The translations under genes and the position numbers were made by a program. DNA of 64,000 nucleotides from Billgrantia sulfidoxydans (GTDB lineage Bacteria > Pseudomonadota > Gammaproteobacteria > Pseudomonadales > Halomonadaceae), in NCBI RefSeq assembly GCF_017868775.1, contig NZ_CP053381.1, forward strand, positions 2,294,001 to 2,358,000, read 5' to 3'. The notes below the pieces were generated by a model. That model had not been told where the DNA came from. It worked only from the letters and a program-made list of their open reading frames with translations, and did no database searches. Positions 47,951 through 55,175 of this stretch are shown one piece after another. Numbering within the stretch: the stretch's first letter is position 1; every line of letters starts with the position of its first letter.

Positions 47951-49216
47951 ATGCCTACCGCTCCCCCCCTCCCGCTGTCGACGCCCAGCCGCAACCTGAT
48001 TCGCCTGACCATCGTACGCGGCATCACCTGGACCGGCTTCCTGGCGGCGGTCATCGTCGGCGTCGAACTCCTGCACTTCGAACTCGAGATCGCAGCGGTG
48101 ATCGGCGTGATCGTCTGCATGGGCCTGGTCAACCTGTTCACCTGGTGGCGGCTCGGTCGCCAATGGGCGGTCAACCACACCGAGTACGTGATCCACCTGC
48201 TGGTCGACGTGCTCGGCCTGACGCTGCTGTTTTATCTCACCGGGGGGGCCACCAACCCCTTCATCAACTATTACCTGGTGCCGGTCACCATTGCCGCCGC
48301 CACCCTGCCATGGCGGTATGCCTGGATCGTCGCCGCCTCGGCCATGGCCTCCTACACCCTGCTGATGTGGGACTACCATCCGGTCCCTCAACTGACCCAC
48401 GACCAAGGCAACGAGATTCTCAACCTGCACGTGCTGGGCATGTGGATCAACTTCGGCCTGTCGGCCGGCCTGGTGACCTTTTTCATCTTCAAGATGGCCC
48501 ACGCCCTGCGCAGCCGTGAACAGGCCCTGTCCCAAACCCGCGAGACGGCGCTGCGCAACGAGCAGATCGTCGCCGTGGCCACCCAGGCCGCCGGCACCGC
48601 CCATGAGCTGGGTACGCCGCTGTCGACCATGGCGGTGCTGCTCAGCGAAATGCGCGAGGACGCCCGCGGCAACCCGGCGCTGGAACAGGATGTCGAGTTG
48701 CTGCGCCAACAGGTCGATGTATGCAAGTCGCGGTTGCGCCACCTGGTCGAGAGCGCCGACCGCCGACGCATGGCCGAACCCGAAGTGCGCGACGCCCGCG
48801 ATTGGCTCAGCGGCGTGGTGCAGCGCTGGCTGGTACTGCGACCGGACGTCAGCCACCGCCTCGAGATCGCCAGCCAGCGCGGCACGCCCTGGCTCAAGGT
48901 CGACACGACCCTCGACCAGGCAATCACCAACCTGCTCAACAACGCCGCCGACGCCAACCCCGACGACATCCATATCGGCCTGGACTGGAATGCCCAGGAC
49001 GTGGTGATCGACATCCGCGACCATGGCCCCGGGGTTACCCTGGACATCGCCGACCAGCTGGGCGAGACCTTCGTCTCGACCAAGAGCAAGGGACTCGGCA
49101 TCGGCCTGTTCCTCACTCACGCCACCATCAATCGCTTCGGCGGCGGCGTGAGGCTGTATAATCATCCGGACGGGGGGACGCTGACCGAAGTGATCCTGCC
49201 ACACAGTGAGCCCTGA
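47951..49216 (+). CDS. regB: RegB/PrrB-type redox sensor histidine kinase
   Basis: A 421-residue membrane kinase with about six membrane helices in residues 20-185. The ubiquinone-sensing heptapeptide GGATNPF is intact at 98-104, the H-box is AAGTAHELGTPLSTM with His218, and the redox-active Cys258 stands in QQVDVCKSR, so all three hallmarks of RegB are present. The C-terminal ATPase has NLLNNAADA, DHGPGV and GLGIGLFL boxes. AGGAG precedes ATG 47951. It is followed 19 bases later by the response regulator. In relatives the pair controls respiration and energy genes by redox state; targets here are unknown. Confidence 0.9.
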   Translation: MPTAPPLPLSTPSRNLIRLTIVRGITWTGFLAAVIVGVELLHFELEIAAVIGVIVCMGLVNLFTWWRLGRQWAVNHTEYVIHLLVDVLGLTLLFYLTGGATNPFINYYLVPVTIAAATLPWRYAWIVAASAMASYTLLMWDYHPVPQLTHDQGNEILNLHVLGMWINFGLSAGLVTFFIFKMAHALRSREQALSQTRETALRNEQIVAVATQAAGTAHELGTPLSTMAVLLSEMREDARGNPALEQDVELLRQQVDVCKSRLRHLVESADRRRMAEPEVRDARDWLSGVVQRWLVLRPDVSHRLEIASQRGTPWLKVDTTLDQAITNLLNNAADANPDDIHIGLDWNAQDVVIDIRDHGPGVTLDIADQLGETFVSTKSKGLGIGLFLTHATINRFGGGVRLYNHPDGGTLTEVILPHSEP

Positions 49217-49235
49217 GCGACGCGACGAGGTTGCC

Positions 49236-49775
49236 ATGCAAGATGCCGATACCCGCCTGTTGATCATCGACGACGACGAGATGTTCTGCCATGTTCTCTC
49301 TCGCGCCATGACCCGACGCGGCTACGAGGTGCTGGTGGCCAACGATGCCGAACAGGCACTCGCGTTGGCTCGCCGTCACCGCCCCCAGCTGGCCACGCTA
49401 GATCTCAAGCTGGAGCACAGCTCGGGGCTGAAGCTGCTGCCGGAATTGCTCGAGGTGATGCCGAACTGTCGCATCGTGGTGCTGACCGGTTACTCCAGCA
49501 TCGCCACCGCGGTGGAGGCGATCAAGCTCGGCGCGGTGAACTACCTGTGCAAGCCCGCCGATGCCGACGAGATCCTCGTTGCCCTGGGTCGGGAAGAGGG
49601 CGATCCGGAAGCCGAAGTGGCCGACAACCCGCCGTCGATCAACCGCATCGCCTGGGAGCACATCCAGAAGGTGCTGCAGGAGCACGACGGCAACATCTCC
49701 GCCACCGCCCGCGCCCTGGGCATGCACCGCCGCACCCTGCAGCGCAAGCTGCAGAAGCGGCCGGTGCGGCGCTGA
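49236..49775 (+). CDS. regA: RegA/PrrA-type response regulator
   Basis: A 179-residue response regulator: receiver with acidic pocket IIDDDE at 10-15, phospho-acceptor Asp56 (TLDLKLE), Thr in VLTGYSS and Lys in CKPAD. After a proline-containing linker comes a Fis-type helix-turn-helix (GNISATARALGMHRRTLQRKLQ) typical of RegA/ActR/RoxR and lacking a sigma-54 activation domain. ATG 49236 follows GAGG. It is the partner of the kinase just upstream. Confidence 0.92.
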   Translation: MQDADTRLLIIDDDEMFCHVLSRAMTRRGYEVLVANDAEQALALARRHRPQLATLDLKLEHSSGLKLLPELLEVMPNCRIVVLTGYSSIATAVEAIKLGAVNYLCKPADADEILVALGREEGDPEAEVADNPPSINRIAWEHIQKVLQEHDGNISATARALGMHRRTLQRKLQKRPVRR

Positions 49776-49798
49776 TCAGAGGCGCAAGAATGAAGATT

Positions 49799-49837
49799 GA
49801 AGAGAGAAGAAGGGATGGAGTTCTTTCTTCCCTCTTC
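49799..49837. terminator. Purine/pyrimidine hairpin after regA
   Basis: GAAGAGAGAAGAA (49799-49811) pairs with TTCTTCCCTCTTC (49825-49837) with one mismatch and a 13-base loop. One arm is all purine and the other all pyrimidine, which also allows triplex formation. It follows the regA stop by 24 bases and probably ends that transcript. Confidence 0.5.
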
Positions 49838-49848
49838 CAGGTGCGTAG

Positions 49849-49874
49849 CGCCGCTCTGCCCTCTTCGAGCGGCG
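49849..49874. terminator. Second hairpin between convergent regA and bdhA
   Basis: CGCCGCTC (49849-49856) and GAGCGGCG (49867-49874) form a perfect eight-base stem with a ten-base loop, just outside the bdhA stop. It could serve as terminator for bdhA on the minus strand; no U-run follows. Confidence 0.4.
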
Positions 49875-49884
49875 TAGCCGCGTC

Positions 49885-50658
49885 TTACTGAGCCGTCCAA
49901 CCCAGATCAATGTTCCAGCTCGAGCCGCTCACCGCACCCGCCGCATCCGAGGCCAGGTAAGCCACCAGGCCGGAGACCTCCTCTGGATCGATCAGGCGCT
50001 TGACCGCGGCGTTCTTGAGCATGATCTGCTCCACCACGTCCTGCTCGTCCATGTTGTGCAGCCTGGCCTGGTCGGCGATCTGGTTCTCCACCAGCGGTGT
50101 CTTGACGTAGGCCGGGCAGATCGCGTTGGCCGTGATCCCCTGGGGGCCACCCTCCAGCGCTGCCGTCTTGGTCAGCCCAATCAGGCCGTGTTTGGCACTG
50201 ATGTAGGCCGACTTGCCCGGCGAGGCGACCTGGGCGTGCACCGAGGCAATGTTGATGATCCGCCCCCAGCCGTTCTGGCGCATCGAGGGCCAGACCGCCT
50301 GGGTCAGCAGGAACGGCGCCGTCAGCATCAGGTCGACGATCTGCCGCCACTTGGCTTCGGGAAAATCCTCGATCGGCGAGACATGCTGGATGCCGGCGTT
50401 ATTGACCAGGATATCGACCCGGCCGAAGCGCTTGATCGCTTCCGCGACGGCTCCCTTGCAGGCCTCGCCATCGGTGAGGTCGGCCTGGTAGAAGGCCGCC
50501 CCGGCGGCGTCGGCCTTCTCCTTGGCCTGTTCGTTGAAATCGACGGCCAGGACCTGATGGCCGAGCTCGCGGAACTGGCGTACCACGGCTTCACCGATAC
50601 CGCTGGCGGTGCCCGTGACCAGGGCGACGCGAGGCACGGGGGTCGTTGCATTGGGCAT
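49885..50658 (-). CDS. bdhA: D-3-hydroxybutyrate dehydrogenase
   Basis: An SDR enzyme that interconverts 3-hydroxybutyrate and acetoacetate with NAD, used when polyhydroxybutyrate or ketone bodies are consumed. The 257-residue protein has TGTASGIGEAVV, NNAGIQHVSPIEDFP typical of the family, the catalytic Ser in IASVHA and Tyr-x3-Lys in YISAKHG, and ends in the family tail. AAGGA precedes ATG 50658. The acetoacetate product would be activated by the CoA-transferase encoded about 3 kb away. Confidence 0.9.
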   Translation of the reverse strand: MPNATTPVPRVALVTGTASGIGEAVVRQFRELGHQVLAVDFNEQAKEKADAAGAAFYQADLTDGEACKGAVAEAIKRFGRVDILVNNAGIQHVSPIEDFPEAKWRQIVDLMLTAPFLLTQAVWPSMRQNGWGRIINIASVHAQVASPGKSAYISAKHGLIGLTKTAALEGGPQGITANAICPAYVKTPLVENQIADQARLHNMDEQDVVEQIMLKNAAVKRLIDPEEVSGLVAYLASDAAGAVSGSSWNIDLGWTAQ

Positions 50659-50745
50659 GGGTAAATCCTTCTACGCGGCGTTGGGATGTGAGAGTGTCAC
50701 CAGCATAAGCCGGAGGCGGCGATCAGGGCCAGCCGCGGCATCGCC

Positions 50746-51192
50746 TCAAGCGGCATCCTCGGGGTTCATCACCCGGTCCATCAGGCGTTGCGCCAGGCGG
50801 CTGCCCTCCTCGCGTGTCTCCAGGTCGGAGAGATCGTCGAGCAGCTGGCAGCGCCACAGCCACAGTTCCGCCTCCAGCACCTCGGCGACGAAGGGGTAGC
50901 GGCCCGATGGCAAGGCGAAGGCGCGACGCTCGCCCTCGGCCGGTGCCGCGACGGTGGCAAAGGCCGGGAACAGCACCAGCGACAGCGAAACGGGGCTGAT
51001 CAGGGCGCCGACAAGGTAATCGCGGCCCGCCGTCGCCGCCACGTCATCGGGACAGACCTGGAAACACAGCGCGTCGACGTCGAGTTGCGGGTTGTATCCC
51101 GGGGCTGTCTCGATCGCATCGGCCTGGCGGCGCTTCCAGGCCTGGGCCATCTCGTTCAGGCGCCGGTACTGCTCGGGCGTTGGGGCCAGCAT
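50746..51192 (-). CDS. HybE-like protein ([NiFe]-hydrogenase assembly chaperone family)
   Basis: A 148-residue protein starting at ATG 51192 after AGAGGAGA. The core GALISPVSLSLVLFP followed by RAFALPSGRYPFVAE and a charged C-terminal helix resembles the HybE family, whose members help the Tat-targeted hydrogenase small subunit mature. No hydrogenase gene is in the window, so another client (or another role) is likely if the assignment is right. It lies 87 bases upstream of bdhA on the same strand and is divergent from the inositol phosphatase gene. Confidence 0.6.
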   Translation of the reverse strand: MLAPTPEQYRRLNEMAQAWKRRQADAIETAPGYNPQLDVDALCFQVCPDDVAATAGRDYLVGALISPVSLSLVLFPAFATVAAPAEGERRAFALPSGRYPFVAEVLEAELWLWRCQLLDDLSDLETREEGSRLAQRLMDRVMNPEDAA

Positions 51193-51313
51193 GCCGCTCT
51201 CCTCTAATCCGCAATGGACGATGCGCCACCGGCGCTCATCGGCGAGAGGTCTCATTCGGCAGGACGCCTCGCGGCTGCTATTCTGGCAGCTCCATGCGCG
51301 ACGAGGAATGCCC

Positions 51314-52135
51314 ATGCTCCCCCAGCAACGTCTTGAGCTGGCCGTCTCCATCGCCCGCGAGGCCGGCGAGCGAATCGTGGCGGCCAGGCAGAGCCAGAGC
51401 TTCAACCAGCAGTTCAAGCACGGCCAGGAGCTTGTCACCGACGTCGACGTGGCCGTCGACACCCTGATCCGCGACCGCCTCGACGCCAGTCTGCCGGGCG
51501 AGCAGCGGCTCAGCGAAGAGCTCGCCCCCGACCGTGAGGTGATGCGCACGGCCGAGGCGCTGTGGGTCATCGACCCGATCGACGGCACCGTCAATTTTGC
51601 CCATGGCCTGCACCATGTCGCCGTCTCCATCGCCTGGGTCAGCGAGGGCAAGTCCCGCCTGGGCGTGGTGCATGCCCCCTTCCTCGGCGAGACCTACACC
51701 GCCCTGTGCGGTCAGGGCGCCTGGCGCAACGGCAAGCCGATTCATGCCAGTCGCACCACCAACCTGCAGCGCTGCCTGGTCGGCACCGGCTTCCCCTACC
51801 GGCGCGACAGCCGCCCGCCGTTGATGCGTCGGCTGATGGCCGTGCTGGAGCACTGCCAGGACGTGCGGCGCAACGGCTCGGCCGCGCTCGACCTGTGCGA
51901 CGTCGCCTGCGGCCGGCTGGATGCCTATTACGAGAGCGTATCGCCCTGGGACTTTGCCGCCGGCCTGCTGATTGCCCGCGAGGCCGGCGCCCGTACCGGC
52001 CACCTCTATCCCTGCCCGAAGGGCATTCCGGAAGACCTGTACGGCGAAAACCTGCTGGTCAGCGCCCCCGAGATCCACGCCGAGCTCGGCGACCTGCTGC
52101 GCGCGGCCGATGCCAACGAGCTGAGACCGTACTGA
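51314..52135 (+). CDS. Inositol monophosphatase-family protein
   Basis: A 273-residue Mg-dependent phosphatase of the IMPase superfamily: metal site Glu in SEEL, WVIDPIDGTVNFAHG with the DPIDGT motif, and the late SPWDFAAGLLIAREAG. It resembles SuhB in length and sequence; whether it dephosphorylates inositol phosphate, another sugar phosphate or acts like SuhB on the ribosome cannot be told. I take ATG 51314, since GAGG is spaced correctly for it; an ATG at 51308 is too close. Confidence 0.9.
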   Translation: MLPQQRLELAVSIAREAGERIVAARQSQSFNQQFKHGQELVTDVDVAVDTLIRDRLDASLPGEQRLSEELAPDREVMRTAEALWVIDPIDGTVNFAHGLHHVAVSIAWVSEGKSRLGVVHAPFLGETYTALCGQGAWRNGKPIHASRTTNLQRCLVGTGFPYRRDSRPPLMRRLMAVLEHCQDVRRNGSAALDLCDVACGRLDAYYESVSPWDFAAGLLIAREAGARTGHLYPCPKGIPEDLYGENLLVSAPEIHAELGDLLRAADANELRPY

Positions 52136-52191
52136 AGGCTTCCGCCGCGGCCGCGATAGGGCTGTCCAATCGGGCCGCTAGCAGCCTGCTA

Positions 52192-52221
52192 TTGGCCCGC
52201 AGCCCTCCCATCCGTCACAAT
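52192..52221 (+). promoter_or_regulatory. Candidate promoter of grxA
   Basis: TTGGCC (52192-52197) and CACAAT (52216-52221) are 18 bases apart, 33 bases before the grxA start. An imperfect inverted repeat (GGGCTGTCCAAT ... ATTGG...CAGCCC, about 52160-52206) overlaps the -35 and could terminate the preceding gene or bind a regulator. Confidence 0.3.
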
Positions 52222-52254
52222 GGCGCCCAGGAAAATACCTTCAGGAGACATGCT

Positions 52255-52515
52255 ATGTTCGTGGTCATCTTCGGTCGTCCCGGCTGCCCCTTCTGCGTTC
52301 GTGCCCAGCAGCTCGCCGAGAGCCTGGAAAGCGCCAACGTGATCGAGGGTCACCGCTACGTGGACATCTGGGCCGAAGGCATCAGCAAGGCCGACCTGGA
52401 GAAGACCATCGGCAAGCCGGTCTCGACCGTGCCGCAGGTCTTCATCGACCAGCAGCACGTCGGCGGCTTCACCGAGTTCGATCGCTACGTGCGTGACAAT
52501 GCCCTCATGGCCTGA
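52255..52515 (+). CDS. grxA: Glutaredoxin 1 (GrxA family)
   Basis: An 86-residue dithiol glutaredoxin that reduces ribonucleotide reductase and mixed disulfides using glutathione. The active site is Cys11-Pro-Phe-Cys14, the cis-proline lies in VSTVPQVFID, and the C-terminal GGFTEFDRYV binds glutathione. Length and sequence match E. coli Grx1. AGGAG precedes ATG 52255. It would draw reducing power from Gor, also in the window. Confidence 0.95.
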   Translation: MFVVIFGRPGCPFCVRAQQLAESLESANVIEGHRYVDIWAEGISKADLEKTIGKPVSTVPQVFIDQQHVGGFTEFDRYVRDNALMA

Positions 52516-52592
52516 CGAATCCGGCCCGCCAGGCCGAGACAGAGCGCCGGCCTGGCCCCTGCGTCCATTTCCCGTTTAACGTTCCTCCCCCG

Positions 52593-52623
52593 TTGAAAGC
52601 CGTTCCTGTCCAGCCCCTATACT
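52593..52623 (+). promoter_or_regulatory. Candidate promoter of the DUF1338-like gene
   Basis: TTGAAA (52593-52598) and TATACT (52618-52623) are good boxes but 19 bases apart, longer than ideal. A small ATGCGC/GCGCAT palindrome lies at 52632-52645 in the leader. Confidence 0.35.
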
Positions 52624-52666
52624 GAGGTCTAATGCGCAAGCGCATCTGGACATAAGGAACGGCACG

Positions 52667-53434
52667 ATGCAAAGGGAAGAATTCCTCCAGCAGCTCTGGC
52701 TCGACTACATCCATCACCATCCAGACGTGGGGATGCTGCGCCTGTGGCCGACGAATGCGCCGGTCGAGTACCTGACGCTGCTCACCCTCAATCAGCCTCC
52801 CTTCGCTGCCGACGACCTGCTACCCACGCTCGGCCACCTCGGCTATCGCCCCGTACAGCGCTACGCCATGGCCGACCGCGGCCTGCTGGTCACCCTGCTG
52901 GCGCCGCCCGACAGCGGCACCTGGCTGGTGCTGGCGGAACTCCAGCTCAGCAGCCTGTCGCGCCAGCCGCGCGATGCGCTCGCTGCGCTGGTCAGCCGCA
53001 CCCACCCCCAGGATACCCGCGGCAAGAACCTGCTGAGCCGGGGCCGCCCTTGGCCCATGCCCAGCTGGGACGTCTATCGCTCGCTGTACGACGCGCACCC
53101 CTTGGCCGCCTGGTTTGCCGCCATGGGGCCGAGCGTACATCACGCCGGCTTCGACTGCGCACGCCTCGGCAACAGCTTCGAAGCGCTCGATGCCGCCCTG
53201 TCGGCAGCCGGCCTCGCGGGCAATGAAGACCGTCATCACGGCGTCTTCCCGGTATCGCCGCTGCTCCAGTATCGCTTCTACCCCACCTGCTCACAGCGGC
53301 TTGCCTTTGCCGAGGGCGACGAGCACCGCATCTGCCTGGGCGGCCTGGCCTTGATGCAGAAGCGCCTGAGCAGCGACCACGAGCGCAGCGTGGAGCTGCT
53401 GCTGCCTCACCACACCCGCTGCGAGCTCACCTGA
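52667..53434 (+). CDS. DUF1338-like (HglS/VOC superfamily) protein, divergent
   Basis: A 255-residue protein with a good AAGGAA ribosome site. The opening EEFLQQLWLDY, the LGYRPVQRYAMADRGLLVTLL strand and the later HHAGFDCARLGNSFEALDAAL suggest two vicinal-oxygen-chelate half-folds like the DUF1338 family, in which HglS is a metal-dependent 2-oxoadipate dioxygenase/decarboxylase. The first expected metal-binding His near residue 30-35 is not evident (NAPVEYLTLLTL), so it may be inactive or use other ligands. It is short for HglS. It stands alone. The family call is tentative. Confidence 0.5.
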   Translation: MQREEFLQQLWLDYIHHHPDVGMLRLWPTNAPVEYLTLLTLNQPPFAADDLLPTLGHLGYRPVQRYAMADRGLLVTLLAPPDSGTWLVLAELQLSSLSRQPRDALAALVSRTHPQDTRGKNLLSRGRPWPMPSWDVYRSLYDAHPLAAWFAAMGPSVHHAGFDCARLGNSFEALDAALSAAGLAGNEDRHHGVFPVSPLLQYRFYPTCSQRLAFAEGDEHRICLGGLALMQKRLSSDHERSVELLLPHHTRCELT

Positions 53435-53445
53435 CCCGCCGCCGG

Positions 53446-53474
53446 GCGTTATCCACAGAAACTGTGGATAACGC
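53446..53474. promoter_or_regulatory. Perfect palindrome of two consensus DnaA boxes
   Basis: GCGTTATCCACAG (53446-53458) and CTGTGGATAACGC (53462-53474) form a perfect 13-base inverted repeat around AAA. Each arm holds the exact DnaA consensus TTATCCACA (53449-53457, and its complement 53463-53471). The DUF1338-like gene ends 12 bases before it. It may titrate DnaA, or simply act as a hairpin terminator. Confidence 0.6.
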
Positions 53475-53564
53475 TGTGCAAGACGCCGTGACAAGCCTCG
53501 TTGGCCCAGGCACGACGCCCCTCGCTCGGGTTGATCATAAAATCATCACAGATTGAAACAGAAA

Positions 53565-53585
53565 GGCCCGGGCAAAGCCCGGGCC
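53565..53585 (-). terminator. Intrinsic terminator after the CoA-transferase genes
   Basis: On the minus strand GGCCCGGGC, loop TTT, GCCCGGGCC is followed by TTTCTGTTTC, a good intrinsic terminator. It starts 21 bases past the stop of the beta subunit gene. Confidence 0.8.
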
Positions 53586-53605
53586 CGAAGGTACCGCGGA
53601 GCAGC

Positions 53606-54265
53606 TCAATCGAAGGTCATTTCCGGCACGTGATCCGGGACGATCAGCTTGCCGGCGGTCTTCTCGACGATCTCCTCGACGCTGACGCCGGGCGCCCGCT
53701 CCTTGAGGATGAAGGCGCCGTTCTCGATCTCCAGGTAGGCGAGGTCGGTGAGCACCCGATTGATGCAGCCCGCCCCGGTCAACGGTAGCGTGCATTTCTC
53801 GAGCAGCTTCGACTCACCATGCTTGGAGGCATGGGTCATGGTACAGATGATGTTCTCGGCGCCGGCCACCAGGTCCATGGCGCCGCCCATGCCCTTGATC
53901 AGCTTGCCGGGGACCATCCACGAGGCGATGTTGCCCTCCTGGTCGACCTCGAAGGCGCCAAGCACGGTCAGGTCGACGTGGCCGCCGCGGATCATGGCGA
54001 AGGATTCGGCGGAATTGAAGATCGCCGCCCCCAGGCGGGCCGTCACCGTCTGCTTGCCGGCGTTGATCATGTCGGGGTCGACCTCGTCCTCGGTGGGGAA
54101 ACGCCCCATGCCGAGCAGGCCGTTCTCCGACTGCAACATCACGTCGATGCCCTCAGGCACGTAGTTGGCCACCAGGGTGGGGATGCCGATGCCCAGGTTG
54201 ACGTAGAAGCCATCCTTCAGTTCCTGCGCCACGCGCTGCGCCATCTGTTCGCGAGTCAGTGCCAT
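53606..54265 (-). CDS. scoB: 3-oxoacid CoA-transferase subunit B
   Basis: With subunit A it transfers CoA from succinyl-CoA or acetyl-CoA to acetoacetate. The 219-residue protein carries the catalytic Glu47 in the SENGLLGMG motif, and the family N-terminal GIGIPTLVANY. GAGG precedes ATG 54265. It lies 78 bases downstream of subunit A on the same strand. Whether the acyl donor is succinyl-CoA (ScoB) or acetyl-CoA (AtoA) is not decided by eye. Confidence 0.92.
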   Translation of the reverse strand: MALTREQMAQRVAQELKDGFYVNLGIGIPTLVANYVPEGIDVMLQSENGLLGMGRFPTEDEVDPDMINAGKQTVTARLGAAIFNSAESFAMIRGGHVDLTVLGAFEVDQEGNIASWMVPGKLIKGMGGAMDLVAGAENIICTMTHASKHGESKLLEKCTLPLTGAGCINRVLTDLAYLEIENGAFILKERAPGVSVEEIVEKTAGKLIVPDHVPEMTFD

Positions 54266-54343
54266 CTTGTTTGCCTCTAGTGTTCGGTGGAGAAGCGATA
54301 TGTGGTGTGCCGGTCGCTGCCGGCGGCGGAAGCGGCGCCGGGC

Positions 54344-55045
54344 TCAGCCCTCGCGCACCGTGCGCTTCTCGATACGCTTCTCGAAGGTGCCCTGGATGAT
54401 GCGGTCGACATAGATGCCCGGGGTATGGATCTGGTCGGGGCGCAGTTCGCCCGGCTCGACGATCTCCTCGACCTCCACCACGGTGATCTTGCCGCAGGTG
54501 GCAGCCAACGGGTTGAAGTTCTGGGCGGTGTCGCGGTAGATCACGTTACCGTAGCGATCGGCCTTCCAGCCCTTGACGATGGCGAAATCGGCGTGGAACG
54601 CCTCCTCGAGAATATAGTGGCGGCCGTTGAATTCGCGCACCTCCTTGCCCTCGCCGATCGGCGTGCCGTAGCCGGTGGCGGTGTAGAAGGCCGGAATGCC
54701 CGCCCCTCCGGCGCGCATCTTCTCGGCCAGGGTGCCCTGCGGCGTCAGGATCACTTCGATCTCCTCGTTGAGCATCTGCTGCTCGAACAGGGCGTTCTCT
54801 CCCACGTAGGAGGCATAGAAACGCTTGATCTGCTTGTCTTCCAGCAGCACGCCCAGGCCGAAGCCGTCGACGCCACAGTTGTTGGAGATGACGGTCAGGT
54901 CCTTGACACCGCGGCGCTTGACCTCGGCGATCAGGTTCTCGGGGATGCCGCACAGGCCGAAGCCCCCAGCCACCACGGTCATCCCGCTTTCGATGCCTGC
55001 CATCGCCTCTTCGTAGGAGTACACGCGCTTGTCGAATCCGGACAT
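54344..55045 (-). CDS. scoA: 3-oxoacid CoA-transferase subunit A
   Basis: The 233-residue alpha subunit, with [16 protein letters not shown] (glycine-rich CoA site) near the N terminus and [12 protein letters not shown] and [15 protein letters not shown] further on. GAGG stands before ATG 55045. It is the first gene of the two-gene operon and is divergent from a LysR gene, its likely regulator. Together with Bdh it would feed 3-hydroxybutyrate and acetoacetate into central metabolism. Confidence 0.92.
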   Translation of the reverse strand: MSGFDKRVYSYEEAMAGIESGMTVVAGGFGLCGIPENLIAEVKRRGVKDLTVISNNCGVDGFGLGVLLEDKQIKRFYASYVGENALFEQQMLNEEIEVILTPQGTLAEKMRAGGAGIPAFYTATGYGTPIGEGKEVREFNGRHYILEEAFHADFAIVKGWKADRYGNVIYRDTAQNFNPLAATCGKITVVEVEEIVEPGELRPDQIHTPGIYVDRIIQGTFEKRIEKRTVREG

Positions 55046-55175
55046 CGCAAAGCCTCGTCTTGTTGTGAAATGGGTACAGGTGACGGTACCTGATCAGTGT
55101 TGACCTGCCCAATATATTTGTTAAGTTTGTTTTTTTTATCAATTGATATGAATTATTTATAAAATAGGCCGCACC
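55046..55175. promoter_or_regulatory. AT-rich divergent control region of scoAB and lysR
   Basis: This 130-base gap is much richer in AT than its surroundings, with an eight-T run. A perfect 12-base palindrome TATCAATTGATA lies at 55137-55148. Toward scoA, TTGATA and AAATAT are spaced by 17 bases; toward the LysR gene, TTATCA and TATAAA are spaced by 16. The palindrome overlaps both and is a candidate LysR-binding site. Confidence 0.5.
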
